Shown: positions 27,718-37,555, counted from the stretch's first letter. The stretch: DNA of 64,000 bases from Leptotrichia hongkongensis (GCF_007990635.1 NZ_AP019846.1:1674001-1738000); one strand, 5' to 3'. Numbers and translations are program-made. Notes: generated from the sequence alone by a model not told the origin.

Positions 27718-28815
27718 CTAATTTCCCTTATATTTCTTTATTGAAAAATATATGCACATTATAAATAAAACAAAATTAGGAACCCACATTGCAATGTTTG
27801 CAGGTACATTATTTTTTAGCACCATGATCTTTGCATAACTTGCCATTCCTATATAACCAAATATAACAATCAAACTTATTCCAAAACTTATTCCTCTTCC
27901 ACTTCGTCTATGCCCTACCGAAAGCAGTACTCCCAGCCAGCATAAAAATGTACTTGCAAATGGTCCTATAAGTCTTTGGTAAATTTCTACCTGTGCTTTT
28001 AGTGCAGTTTCCTTTTCTTCAGGATTTTTTATATTCTGTTTATAAAATTCATTCAATTCTTTTATATCCATCTCTTTACGGCTTTTTTTAACTTCCTTCT
28101 TATTTTCCCTAAAAAAAGTAGTGATTGGTATTTCCTGCTCCTGATACAAAGCAGAAACTTGGCTATTACCGTCTTTATCAAAAGCATATCCTTTTACTTT
28201 CTTCAATCGTATAATTCCTGGATCAAATTTTGCATTTTCTGCAAGAAATACTATAGGATATGGATTATCTCCACGTTTATTTATAATCAGGAAATTCTTA
28301 GCCGTAGCTTTTTCATTATTTACTTCATCAATGTAAAATCCGAAACCTTTTTCCTCATTTGTCAAAAAAACTTTTTCCTCTGACAATGAACTTGGTTTTG
28401 AAGCTAGAATTTGTTTTGTCTGTGCATTTATATTTTTTAAAGCACGGGGATTTACATATATTTCAAGTCCTAAGCCAATCAACGTCAATATTATTCCAAA
28501 AATAAATGCTGGCCGGATTATTCTAAAAAGTCCTATTCCAGAACCTTCCATTGCAACGATTTCATTCGTTTCTGAAAGTCCTCCATAAACAAGCATAACC
28601 CCAAGAAATGCTCCCATAGGTATTGTCTGCACAAGAACTCCCGGTATAGCATAAAATAGATAGTCTATTATAGATATAAATGGCAAATCACTTGCAAACA
28701 GACGTTCCATAACTTCCATTATCACATTTAACATCATAATAAATGTAAATATGCTAATTCCAAATATTGACGGCAAAAAAAGTGAATTGTAAATATATCT
28801 GTCAATTATTTTCAT
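27718..28815 (-). CDS. lptF: LptF/LptG family lipopolysaccharide export permease (first copy, LptF-like)
   Basis: About 365 residues. I prefer ATG 28815-28813 (MKIIDRYIY); the open frame extends three codons further to TTG. It has the same layout as its neighbour: three helices, a periplasmic domain (about 130-255), three helices. The ..IVAMEGSGIGLFRIIRPAF segment (about 85-105) is the presumed coupling helix contacting LptB. Forms the heterodimer with the downstream gene product. Starts 62 bases after cvpA. Confidence 0.8.
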   Translation of the reverse strand: MKIIDRYIYNSLFLPSIFGISIFTFIMMLNVIMEVMERLFASDLPFISIIDYLFYAIPGVLVQTIPMGAFLGVMLVYGGLSETNEIVAMEGSGIGLFRIIRPAFIFGIILTLIGLGLEIYVNPRALKNINAQTKQILASKPSSLSEEKVFLTNEEKGFGFYIDEVNNEKATAKNFLIINKRGDNPYPIVFLAENAKFDPGIIRLKKVKGYAFDKDGNSQVSALYQEQEIPITTFFRENKKEVKKSRKEMDIKELNEFYKQNIKNPEEKETALKAQVEIYQRLIGPFASTFLCWLGVLLSVGHRRSGRGISFGISLIVIFGYIGMASYAKIMVLKNNVPANIAMWVPNFVLFIMCIYFSIKKYKGN

Positions 28816-28886
28816 TTTTATCAATTTTCCTTTTTTATTTTTCTTTTTATCTTAATAATCATTTTTTTATTTCTGTACCAAGGTGT

Positions 28887-29468
28887 TTATTCAATATCTT
28901 TTGTTTTTTCAAATTTATCTGATTTTGGATTTTTATAATTATTTAAAACGTCATCTATTACTTCTTTCTCTCTCTGGCTAACAACATATCTTTCCACATC
29001 ATCTTTTATGAATTTTGGAAAAGAATCTGCAAATTTTAATGCATGTTTTGTCATAAACTGAACAGAAAGGCTTTTGTCCCTTATTTCACGTATTCTTTTA
29101 CTTCCTATAGATCCTGTAATTACTGTAATATAAACAATAACTGCAACAAAGAATAACTCCATTATTCCGAATATCATTCCAGAAAATTTATCAAATCTTT
29201 TTATTTTTATACTTTTTAAAAATTTTCTATTGGCTATAAGAACTACAGAATAGACAATACATTGGACTAAAACTATAATAACAAAAATTTTTAACTGATT
29301 TTGAGGTTTAATTTTCTCTGAATTAAAAAAAAGTTTACAAATATAATTTGTTATAAAAATAATAAAAATATATTTAAACATATTGAAAAATTCCAAAGAA
29401 AATCCTCTTCTATATCCAAGAAAAATAAATATTATCAGTAAAACTATAAAGCCAATATCCAGCATCAT
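28887..29468 (-). CDS. CvpA family membrane protein
   Basis: 193 residues, four membrane segments in the first 130 residues, and a charged tail. The N-terminal DIGFIVLLIIFIFLGYRRG pattern, and the RFDKFSGMIFGIMELFF segment near 95, match CvpA (colicin V production family). CvpA-family proteins are linked to envelope stress tolerance in several bacteria, but the mechanism is unknown. It is separated from alr by 11 bases and presumably cotranscribed. Confidence 0.8.
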   Translation of the reverse strand: MMLDIGFIVLLIIFIFLGYRRGFSLEFFNMFKYIFIIFITNYICKLFFNSEKIKPQNQLKIFVIIVLVQCIVYSVVLIANRKFLKSIKIKRFDKFSGMIFGIMELFFVAVIVYITVITGSIGSKRIREIRDKSLSVQFMTKHALKFADSFPKFIKDDVERYVVSQREKEVIDDVLNNYKNPKSDKFEKTKDIE

Positions 29469-29479
29469 TTTCCCTACCT

Positions 29480-30577
29480 CTATTTTTCCACATAAATTCT
29501 AGGCACTCTCTGACTTATTCCACATAAAATCTCATACGAAATAGTATTACATAAATCAGCAACCTCTACAACACTTATATTTTCACCAAAAAATTCTACA
29601 ACATCGCCTTTTTTAGCTTCATTTTTCAATTCTTCAGGAAGTAAAATTATAAGCTGATCCATACAGACACGTCCTACAATTTCACATTTATATCCTTTAT
29701 AAAAAACATAGCCTTTATTTGACAAGTCACGTCTTACTCCGTCAGCATATCCAATAGAAACTGTAGCATAGGTTTTTCCAGCTTTTCCTTTATATGTATT
29801 TCCATAACTTATAAAACTATCTTCCTTTAATGTCTTTATATAGCTGATTTTTGCAAAGAGAGACATTACTGGCTTAAATTTATACGGAGCTGTTTCTTTG
29901 TCTGTAACCCCTCCATAAAGTATAATTCCCACTCTCACAAAATCTTCTATGCTATCTTGAAACTTCAAAGTTCCAAAACTGTTGTGCAGATGTCTGTATT
30001 TTATTGATGATATCCCACTTGATATTTTTTCACACATTGCTTTAAATTTGCTTTCCTGCAATTTTGTATAGTCTTTGTCACTATCCGATGATGAAAAATG
30101 CGAGAAAATTCCTATTGGATTAATATGACTGGAATTTTTAAGAATTTCATTCAGTTTTTCAGTCTCACTTTCCTGAAAGCCTACACGTCCCATTCCTGTA
30201 TCTATCTTTATAAACACATCTGTAGTTTTCCCTTTTTCTTTTCCAGTTTTTTCCAAATATTCTATTTCCTCAAAATCTGTTACCATAAAATAAATATTTT
30301 TATCAGCAATCAAATCCATGTACTCATTTTCCACAGGTCCTAATATCAGCACCATAATATCATCATGAAGTTCTTTTATTTTAAGCGCTTCGTCACTTGT
30401 TGCAACTGCAAAATTCTTAATCCCTTTTTTTATAAGAGCATTACAAATTTCAAGCATTCCATGCCCGTAAGCATCTGCTTTTATAACTGCTATTATTTTA
30501 TCCTTTGCTACAATTTTTTCAATTTCATCAACATTGCTATATAGATTATTTATATTTATTTCTGCCCAGCATCGCAT
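29480..30577 (-). CDS. alr: Alanine racemase
   Basis: 365 residues. PLP-dependent conversion of L- to D-alanine for peptidoglycan. The PLP lysine is K33 in VIKADAYGHG, the second catalytic Tyr lies in ISYGNTYKGK near 263, and the RVGIILYGG and RVCMDQ motifs are in place. Length is standard. It lies between secF and cvpA in a long minus-strand run of envelope genes. Confidence 0.94.
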   Translation of the reverse strand: MRCWAEININNLYSNVDEIEKIVAKDKIIAVIKADAYGHGMLEICNALIKKGIKNFAVATSDEALKIKELHDDIMVLILGPVENEYMDLIADKNIYFMVTDFEEIEYLEKTGKEKGKTTDVFIKIDTGMGRVGFQESETEKLNEILKNSSHINPIGIFSHFSSSDSDKDYTKLQESKFKAMCEKISSGISSIKYRHLHNSFGTLKFQDSIEDFVRVGIILYGGVTDKETAPYKFKPVMSLFAKISYIKTLKEDSFISYGNTYKGKAGKTYATVSIGYADGVRRDLSNKGYVFYKGYKCEIVGRVCMDQLIILLPEELKNEAKKGDVVEFFGENISVVEVADLCNTISYEILCGISQRVPRIYVEK

Positions 30578-30616
30578 TTTTCAATTCACCTTCTAAATTT
30601 ATCATTTTATTTTTAA

Positions 30617-31588
30617 TTATACCAGTACTTTATCTTTTTCATCATATCCATTTACTGTTTTACCAGAACTTTTTATAACATCTTTAACTTTAGGCTCATT
30701 TTTACCTTTTTTCATTATGTAAACTAAAGGACTTGCTACAAATACTGATGAATACGTTCCAACAAGCATTCCTACAAATAGAGTCATACTAAATGTTTTT
30801 AATGTATCTCCACCTAAAATCAGAAGTACAATTACTGAAAATAGAGTTGTCAATGAAGTATAAATCGATCTTGTGAACACTTGATTTATTGATTTTTCAA
30901 TAACAAGATCAAATGGTTCCACAGTTTTATTTTTACCTTTTCTATTTTTCTGAATATTTTCACGAATTCTATCAAATACAACAATCGTATCATTAATAGA
31001 ATATCCTAAAATTGTAAGAATTGCAGCTATAAATGGAGTATCAATCTCATATTTAAGTATCGCAATAACTCCAAAGGCAATAATAACATCGTGAATAAGT
31101 GCTATAACTCCTGCCAGAGCATAAACAAACTCAAATCTTATAGTAACATAAATAATAATCAGGATACTTCCTATTATTAAAGACTGAATTGCATTTGCAG
31201 TTAATTCCTTACCGATTACTGCTCCCACAGTTTCATTTTTTACAACTTCATATTTACCAGTTTTTTTGCTTAATTCTGACATTATTTTTGTTTTTTGTGT
31301 ATTATCAAGCTGTTCTGTTCTTATGATAACAGTATTATCTGTATCTGAAAACTGAACTCTTTTTGCCTTTAATTTAGGAATTTCGCCAATTAAACTGTTT
31401 AATGTCTCATTTACTGCATTTTGATCAATTTTCTTATCATATTTTAACTGAATTAATTCTCCACCTTTAAAATCTACACCAAGATTTAGCTTTATTGCAA
31501 ACAGCGAAATCAATGAAACTATAACCATTATTGCTGAAATACCTAAATAAAGGTTTCTACGTTGTATAACTTTTAAATTAATCTTCAT
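30617..31588 (-). CDS. secF: Protein translocase subunit SecF
   Basis: 323 residues with six membrane segments and a periplasmic P1-like domain (about 40-130). Signature motifs are the GVDFKGGELIQ start, IALIHDVIIAFGV and GYSINDTIVVFDRIREN. With SecD it uses the proton gradient to pull proteins through SecYEG. Its start overlaps the end of secD by 11 bases, indicating translational coupling. Confidence 0.95.
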   Translation of the reverse strand: MKINLKVIQRRNLYLGISAIMVIVSLISLFAIKLNLGVDFKGGELIQLKYDKKIDQNAVNETLNSLIGEIPKLKAKRVQFSDTDNTVIIRTEQLDNTQKTKIMSELSKKTGKYEVVKNETVGAVIGKELTANAIQSLIIGSILIIIYVTIRFEFVYALAGVIALIHDVIIAFGVIAILKYEIDTPFIAAILTILGYSINDTIVVFDRIRENIQKNRKGKNKTVEPFDLVIEKSINQVFTRSIYTSLTTLFSVIVLLILGGDTLKTFSMTLFVGMLVGTYSSVFVASPLVYIMKKGKNEPKVKDVIKSSGKTVNGYDEKDKVLV

Positions 31589-32753
31589 TTAAAGCTCCTT
31601 TCCAGAACAGCTGTTCTCTTTTTATGTTAAATGTTTTTATGAATAATTTCAAAAATATTTTTGAAACAAATACTCCTGTAATTACAGTAGCAACCACACC
31701 AAGTGCCAATGTTACTGCGAATCCTTTAATTGGCCCAGTTCCTAGGAAAAACAGCACAGCCGCCACAAGCATTGTAGTCAAATTTCCATCAATTATGGCA
31801 GGAAAAGCATTTTCATAACCTCTTTCAACTGCATCATGAAGCGATTCTCCAAACCGTAATTCTTCCTTTATTCTCTCATAAGTAATTACATTTGAATCAA
31901 CTGCCATTCCTAATGTTAATATAAATCCTGCAATTCCAGGAAGTGTCAACGCCGCACCGATTCCGCTAAGTAATCCTAAAACTAGAACTCCATTTATTAA
32001 AAGTGCTATATCTGCAACAATTCCAGGTATTTTATAAATAGCAATCATAAATACTGAAATTACACCTAGAGCAATCAGCCCAGCTATTCCAGTCTGTCTT
32101 ATTGAATCTACTCCAAGTGTCGCTCCAACTGTTCTATTTTCAACAATTTTAATTTCCACAGGCAATGCCCCTGATTTTAACAGATTTGCAAGATTATTTG
32201 CTTCTTCGATTGAAAATCTTCCAGTTATAATTCCGCTTCCTCCGTTAATTTCACTGTTAATTGTAGGTGCTGACTGTTCCTTGTTATCAAGCATTATTGC
32301 CAGCTGTTTTCCTATATTCTCCCTTGTAATCTTAGCAAAAGTGTTTGCTCCTTGTGAATTTAATTCAAAACTTACAGAAGGCATCCCAACCTGATCTCTA
32401 GAAACTCCTGCTGTCTTTAATGCAGAACCTTCTAATAAAACAGGCCCGTAACCGTCCTTATTTTTTATTCTAAACTCAAGTTTTGCTGTCGTACCAATCA
32501 ATTCAATAGCCTTTTGAGGATCTTTTATCCCCGCAAGCTCCACTATCAATTTATCATTTCCACTAAGCTGAATAACAGGCTCAGCAACTCCAATACTATT
32601 TACCCTTCTTTCAATAATATTTTTAACTTTGCTCATTGTATCAGGCTCAATTTTCCCCTGTGCCTGTAATACAACTGATGTTCCACCACGTAAATCAAGT
32701 CCCAGTTTTACTTTATTAAAGTACAAAATAAGAGCTGGAACAAAAATTACCAA
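31578..32753 (-). CDS. secD: Protein translocase subunit SecD (start uncertain)
   Basis: 391 residues from TTG 32753. Motifs include LGLDLRGGTSVVL, the periplasmic P1 domain, AVDSNVITYERIKEE and the final helices. It is the partner of SecF. The start is a problem: the TTG has no ribosome site nearby, and the first transmembrane helix is truncated. The same frame reads HYVWLLLVIFVPAL upstream to a stop at about 32,780. One extra A in the A5 run (plus T 32,775-32,779) would join it to ATG at 32,797 (MIKGDTKK...). A one-base error or an unusual start is likely. Confidence 0.9.
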   Translation of the reverse strand: MVIFVPALILYFNKVKLGLDLRGGTSVVLQAQGKIEPDTMSKVKNIIERRVNSIGVAEPVIQLSGNDKLIVELAGIKDPQKAIELIGTTAKLEFRIKNKDGYGPVLLEGSALKTAGVSRDQVGMPSVSFELNSQGANTFAKITRENIGKQLAIMLDNKEQSAPTINSEINGGSGIITGRFSIEEANNLANLLKSGALPVEIKIVENRTVGATLGVDSIRQTGIAGLIALGVISVFMIAIYKIPGIVADIALLINGVLVLGLLSGIGAALTLPGIAGFILTLGMAVDSNVITYERIKEELRFGESLHDAVERGYENAFPAIIDGNLTTMLVAAVLFFLGTGPIKGFAVTLALGVVATVITGVFVSKIFLKLFIKTFNIKREQLFWKGALNED

Positions 32754-33157
32754 AAGTAACCAAACATAATGTGATTTTTAGTGTCTCCTTTTATCATCCT
32801 TTCTTTTTTATTTTATTTAAATACTATTCTTATAAATATGTTTAATACATTTTAAAATAAATATATTTTTATTACTTTTTAAGTTTTATTTATTTTTAAG
32901 TTTTATTTAAGCAAGGACATCAAACGCCATGTCCTTGCATCCCGACTTTACACAAAACTTTCTTATAAAAGAAAAATAGAACTCGCTTTTCAATTTCAAT
33001 TATTTTTAATATAAATAATTAAATATATTTCAAAATTTATTCCAAAAGCTCAAACAGCTATTTTTCTTTTAACGAAATTTTGCTTATTTTAAAATACATC
33101 AACGCTTATAATAAAATTTAATTGTTATTCTAATTAAAAATTTTACATTTAGAGTTT
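32754..33157. other. Intergenic region between ruvX and secD
   Basis: 404 bases without a gene. It holds copy B of the 173-bp dispersed repeat (32,911-33,083), whose hairpin could terminate ruvX transcription. The remainder is AT-rich. Confidence 0.7.
32911..33083 (-). repeat. 173-bp dispersed repeat, copy B (inverted relative to copy A)
   Basis: Read on the minus strand it matches copy A along its whole length. The terminal-inverted-repeat part is plus 32,951-33,083. The hairpin is plus 32,911-32,938 (GCAAGGACAT / ATGTCCTTGC) around the same loop GGCGTTTG. Relative to copy A the stem differs at two positions, and both pairs are kept (T-A to C-G, G-C to A-T). After ruvX on the minus strand, the hairpin followed by TTAAATAAAA is terminator-like. 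Confidence 0.85.
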
Positions 33158-33574
33158 TTAAGTCAATGTATCAAGATATTTCTGCAAAATTATTGACGCT
33201 GCAACCATATCTACTACTTTTCTACGTTCTTTTCCATTTTTTTTGGAATAGTTTTTTAGATAATGCTCAGCTTCTGTTGTTGTGTAACGCTCATCCACAA
33301 AGATAATCTGAATATTTGGAATATTCTTTTTCAACTCTTCCACAAATTCCTCTACTTTTTCCACCTGACGTTTTTTTGTGCCATCAAGGCTCTTTGGCAT
33401 TCCCACAACAACTTTTTTTGTGCCTTCATCATCTAATATTTCCTTTATTCTTTCAACAGGATTTGTCTTTGTTCTGTCAATTACTTCGAGAGCAGTTGCA
33501 AGAATTCCCAAAGGATCGCATTTTGCAACTCCAATTCTGACATCTCCCACATCCAATCCAATAAATTTTTTCAT
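33158..33574 (-). CDS. ruvX: Putative pre-16S rRNA nuclease / Holliday junction resolvase YqgF
   Basis: 138 residues, RNase H-like fold. Acidic motif 1 is in GLDVGDVRIGVA (first Asp about residue 8), the GMPKSLDGT segment lies near 60 and the DERYTTTEAE motif near 97. A final Asp lies in VVDMVAAS. Family members mature the 5' end of 16S rRNA and have been proposed to resolve Holliday junctions. It is 149 bases downstream of alaS, a common pairing. Confidence 0.92.
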   Translation of the reverse strand: MKKFIGLDVGDVRIGVAKCDPLGILATALEVIDRTKTNPVERIKEILDDEGTKKVVVGMPKSLDGTKKRQVEKVEEFVEELKKNIPNIQIIFVDERYTTTEAEHYLKNYSKKNGKERRKVVDMVAASIILQKYLDTLT

Positions 33575-33639
33575 TTTTTATTTCTCATTTCTTAAACAAT
33601 TTACTATTTTATAGACTTAATAAAATTATTTTTTAGATT

Positions 33640-33668
33640 ATCTTGAAAGGGGGAGATTACCCCCTTAC
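33640..33668 (-). terminator. GC-rich hairpin between alaS and ruvX
   Basis: AAAGGGGGAGATTACCCCCTT forms a 7-8 bp stem on either strand. Neither side has a strong T-run, so this may be an attenuating or processing structure and not a full terminator. Confidence 0.4.
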
Positions 33669-33723
33669 TTAATAACATCTGCTTTAGTAAAAATCTAAAC
33701 CTGTATATCTAAAAGTAAATTTA

Positions 33724-36339
33724 TTATAATTTTTCAGTTACAAATTCAAATGCTTTTTCAACAGCTTCTTTTACAGCACTTCCATCTTTTCCACCAGCCT
33801 GTGCAAAATCAGGACGTCCTCCACCGTTTCCGCCAGCGACTTGTGCTGCAACTTTTACTATTTCTCCAGCCTTCACTTTTGAAATCAAGTCTTTTGTAAC
33901 TCCAACTACAAAAACTGCCTTTCCATTGTTATTTGTTCCCAAAATAATGATTCCAGACTGCATTTTTTCTTTTCCTCTGTCTACAATCTCTTTCAGTTCA
34001 TCAACATTTTTATCTTCAAATGAAGATTTTAGCACTTTCACACCATTTACTGCTTCAACATTTTCAAGCATTTCATTAATTTCATATTTTACAAGTTTTG
34101 TTTGCATTTCTTCATGCACTTTTACTGCCGCTTTCATATCTCCAATATATTTTTCGATAATATCGACAACATTTTTTTCATCTGTTCTAAAAATATCAGA
34201 TATTTCCTTTATTTTATCTTCAAGCCTATTTACATAACTTAAACTTTTATATCCAGTTGTAGCTGTAATTCTACGTGTTCCTGAAGCAATTCCGCTTTCA
34301 GATTCAATATTGAATAACCCTATTTCTCCAGTTGATTTAACGTGTGTTCCTCCGCAAAGCTCAATAGAATATCCGTCAATTTCAACAACACGAACTATAT
34401 CTCCATATTTGTCTGAAAATAATGCCATCGCCCCTCTTGCTTTTGCATCTTCAATATTTTCGTAATTTATTTTTACCTGTAAATTTGATAAAATAATGTC
34501 ATTTACACCTTTTTCAATTTTTTGAATCATTTCTGGATTGATTGCTTCGTAATGTGAAAAGTCAAATCTTAATTTTTCATCATCCACAAGTGATCCAGAC
34601 TGCTCTACATGTGTTCCTAGATTTTCTCTTAAAACTTTGTGTAAAATATGTGTAGCTGTATGATTTCTCTGAATATCTTTTCTACGGTTTACATCAATTT
34701 GCAATTTCACTTCTACGCCTACCGCTGGAGCAATTCCCCTTGTGATTTCAACCTGATGAATAAAGACATCGTGTTTTTTAACCACGTTTACAACTTTTCC
34801 TTCAAATTCTCCAGAAGTGATAATTCCTGTATCAGCAACTTGCCCTCCAGATTCAGCATAAAACGGAGTTTTATCAAAAATCATCTCATATCCTGAAATT
34901 CCTTCACTTTTGGCAATATGTAAAAGAGTGCTTTTTCCCTCAAAATTTTGTAAATATCCAGTAAATTCTGTTTTCCCATGTTTTTCAAAAAACTCATCTA
35001 TAAATTCATCTTTTATCATATCAGAAATTGTTGTTCTGCTGTCCTTTGAACGTTGCACCTGTTCTGCCAGCTTTTTCTCAAATTCTTCTTCCGATGCTTC
35101 AAATCCTTGATTTTCCAAAATTAGTTTTGTAAGTTCAAACGGGAATCCAAAAGTATCATACAGTTTGAAAGTCAGTTCAGCCGGCAATTCTTTCTGATTT
35201 TCCGCTTTTAATTTCTGAATTTCTTCTTCCAGCATTTCAGTTCCATTTTTCAAAGTTGTTGCAAATCTTTCTTCTTCCAGTCTTATAACTTTTTCGATAT
35301 ATTCCTGCTTTTCCGCTAACTCTGGATATGCTTCATTCATTGTTTCAAGAACGTAAGGCACTAATTTATAAAGAAATATATCTTCTTTTTCAAAAACTTT
35401 CTGTTTTGCAGAACTTCCAGCTCCAAAAGCACGTCTTATAATTTTTCTTAAAATATATCCACGTCCTTCATTTGACGGCAATACCCCATCTCCAATCAAA
35501 AATACAGAGGCTCTAACGTGATCGGCAATAATTTTTATTGCTTCCTCATTTTCATTTCCTTGAATTTCAAGTACAGATTTTATCCCTTTTGTAATATTTG
35601 TAAACAAATCAGTATCAAAGTTATTATCCTTGTTTTGTACAACTGAAGCAATTCTTTCAAGTCCTGCCCCTGTGTCAATATTTTTTTCTGGAAGAGGCAC
35701 AAGTGAACCATCTTCAAGCCTGTTCCATTCAGTAAATACCAAATTCCAGATTTCTAAAAATCTATCTCCGTCATCTCCTGGCTTTCTGTCAGCTTCTTCA
35801 TTATTTTTTCCCATATTCTGAGTATCGTAATAAATTTCGCTACAAGGCCCGCAAGATCCCACAGGTCCTGCTGCCCACCAGTTATCCTCTTCTCCAAGCC
35901 TAACAATTCTTTCTGCTGGCACTCCAATTTCCTTGTTCCAAATTTCATAAGCCTCATCATCTGTTTTATACACAGATACCCAAAGTCTGTCCTCTTCCAG
36001 TTTCAATACTTTCGTTATATACTCCCAAGACCATTCAATAGCTTCCTTTTTAAAATAATCTCCAAACGAGAAATTACCTAACATTTCAAAAAATGTATGA
36101 TGTCTAGGCGTTCTTCCTACATTTTCCAAGTCATTAGTTCTAATACATTTTTGATAAGTAGTGATTCTTTTAAATGGTGCCTCCTTTTCTCCTAAAAAGA
36201 ATGGCTTAAACGGTACCATTCCTGCTACTGTTAACAATAAGCTCTTATCGTCTGGTATAAGCGATGCACTTTCAAAATGCTTATGCTCTTTTGATTTAAA
36301 AAAATCTACAAAACTTTTTCTTATTTCATTTCCTGTCAT
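33724..36339 (-). CDS. alaS: Alanyl-tRNA synthetase
   Basis: 871 residues, complete. Class II catalytic core at the N-terminus (MTGNEIRKSFVDFFKS, RTPRHHTFFEMLGNFSFGDYF in pieces), then the editing domain with HTATHILH and CGGTHV (zinc and hydrolysis of mischarged Ser/Gly). It ends with the DHHA1-type C-Ala domain (GGNGGGRPDFAQAGG). The start is not in doubt. However, the nearest Shine-Dalgarno (AAAGGAG, plus 36,369-36,375) is 34 bases upstream, with a perfect 8-bp hairpin in between; see findings. Confidence 0.97.
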   Translation of the reverse strand: MTGNEIRKSFVDFFKSKEHKHFESASLIPDDKSLLLTVAGMVPFKPFFLGEKEAPFKRITTYQKCIRTNDLENVGRTPRHHTFFEMLGNFSFGDYFKKEAIEWSWEYITKVLKLEEDRLWVSVYKTDDEAYEIWNKEIGVPAERIVRLGEEDNWWAAGPVGSCGPCSEIYYDTQNMGKNNEEADRKPGDDGDRFLEIWNLVFTEWNRLEDGSLVPLPEKNIDTGAGLERIASVVQNKDNNFDTDLFTNITKGIKSVLEIQGNENEEAIKIIADHVRASVFLIGDGVLPSNEGRGYILRKIIRRAFGAGSSAKQKVFEKEDIFLYKLVPYVLETMNEAYPELAEKQEYIEKVIRLEEERFATTLKNGTEMLEEEIQKLKAENQKELPAELTFKLYDTFGFPFELTKLILENQGFEASEEEFEKKLAEQVQRSKDSRTTISDMIKDEFIDEFFEKHGKTEFTGYLQNFEGKSTLLHIAKSEGISGYEMIFDKTPFYAESGGQVADTGIITSGEFEGKVVNVVKKHDVFIHQVEITRGIAPAVGVEVKLQIDVNRRKDIQRNHTATHILHKVLRENLGTHVEQSGSLVDDEKLRFDFSHYEAINPEMIQKIEKGVNDIILSNLQVKINYENIEDAKARGAMALFSDKYGDIVRVVEIDGYSIELCGGTHVKSTGEIGLFNIESESGIASGTRRITATTGYKSLSYVNRLEDKIKEISDIFRTDEKNVVDIIEKYIGDMKAAVKVHEEMQTKLVKYEINEMLENVEAVNGVKVLKSSFEDKNVDELKEIVDRGKEKMQSGIIILGTNNNGKAVFVVGVTKDLISKVKAGEIVKVAAQVAGGNGGGRPDFAQAGGKDGSAVKEAVEKAFEFVTEKL

Positions 36340-36376
36340 TATTTGTTTGAGATTGTTGAAACAATCCCGCTCCTTT
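36340..36376 (-). promoter_or_regulatory. Hairpin-separated ribosome binding site of alaS
   Basis: Reading the minus strand: AAAGGAGC, then GGGATTGT-TTCA-ACAATCTC (8-bp stem, one G-T pair, four-base loop), then AAACAAATA and ATG. If the hairpin is folded, the ribosome site is about ten bases from the start; unfolded, it is too far. A possible promoter (TTTTAC, 16 bases, TACAAT) lies directly upstream. Confidence 0.55.
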
Positions 36377-36424
36377 CCTATTGTATCTTTATTTTATTAT
36401 TGTAAAATTATTATTTTTAATTTT

Positions 36425-37159
36425 CTAATCTAACTTGAAGTTATCACCCAGATAAACCCTTCTCGCTGTTTCGTCATTTGCAATCTGCTGTCCTGTTCCT
36501 GCAATCAGAATTGTACCTTCCGCCATTATATAAGCTCTTTCCGTAATTCTCAAGGTTTCACGCACGTTATGATCGGTAATCAGTATTCCAAGCCCACGTT
36601 CCTTTAACTGCATTATTATATTCTGAATATCCTCAACCGCAATCGGATCTACTCCCGCAAAAGGCTCATCAAGCAGTATAAAATCTGGATTTGTAGAAAT
36701 AGTTCTAGCAATCTCCACACGTCTACGTTCCCCTCCAGAAAGTGCATATCCCAAGCTTTTTGCTACATGAGATAATTTAAATTCTTCGATAAGATTTTCC
36801 ATTGTGGCAATTCTTTCTTTTTTATTGACTCCTCGCATTTCAAGAACCGATACAATATTTTCCTCCACAGTCAAGTTCCTAAAGACAGATGCCTCCTGTG
36901 GCAAATAACCAAGCCCAAGCCTAGCTCTCTTATACATCGGCAAATTTGTAATTTCTTCCCCGTTATACATTACTCTGCCATGATTAGGCCTTACAATCCC
37001 CGTAATCATATAAAAGGTAGTCGTCTTTCCTGCTCCATTAGGCCCAAGAAGTCCTACAACTTCACCCTTTTCCATCGACAGGCTCACACTTTTTACAACT
37101 TCCCTGTTTTTATATATCTTTTTCAAGCTATCGGCTTCTATACTAATTTTTCTAGCCAT
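36425..37159 (-). CDS. lptB: Lipopolysaccharide export ABC transporter ATPase
   Basis: About 244 residues from ATG 37159-37157, which follows AGGAGAAGAT. The longer frame to 37,207 lacks a site. Walker [10 protein letters not shown], signature [13 protein letters not shown], Walker [14 protein letters not shown] and the switch histidine in ITDHNVRET are all intact. The order and spacing, with the RNHGR-like and LPQEASVF segments, match LptB. It powers the LptF/LptG permease encoded at 26.6-28.8 kb. An 85-base gap separates it from alaS downstream. Confidence 0.92.
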   Translation of the reverse strand: MARKISIEADSLKKIYKNREVVKSVSLSMEKGEVVGLLGPNGAGKTTTFYMITGIVRPNHGRVMYNGEEITNLPMYKRARLGLGYLPQEASVFRNLTVEENIVSVLEMRGVNKKERIATMENLIEEFKLSHVAKSLGYALSGGERRRVEIARTISTNPDFILLDEPFAGVDPIAVEDIQNIIMQLKERGLGILITDHNVRETLRITERAYIMAEGTILIAGTGQQIANDETARRVYLGDNFKLD

Positions 37160-37207
37160 ATCTTCTCCTATTTTATATTTTAATAAATATCTATTTATAT
37201 ATTCCAA

Positions 37208-37555
37208 TAACTTTAAATTATTAAAATTATTATTACTTCGCTATATTATAAATCATTTTTGCTTTTTTTTCTACTTTTTTTTAAAATTGATAATGTAAAA
37301 ATTTAGTATATCTTATTAAATTAATAATTATTTTTATTAATTTCACTTATATTATATTTTCTTTTTCTCAAAATTTAACTAATTTAATAAGGAAAAACTA
37401 TATTTAAATAAAGCAGTTATAATACTTAATCTGAACTTTAAAACTATTTTTATATTTAAATATCTTATTGAATTTCTAAAATTTTTTTAAATATTGGATT
37501 TAACATTAATAATTATGATATAATAAAAAATATAATTATCAAAGGAGGAATAAAT
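37208..37555. other. AT-rich divergent intergenic region
   Basis: 348 bases separating lptB (minus) from the next plus-strand gene. Very AT-rich. TTGGAT (37,494-37,499) and TATAAT (37,519-37,524) with a 19-base spacer make a possible plus-strand promoter. I see no clear minus-strand promoter for lptB. Confidence 0.5.
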
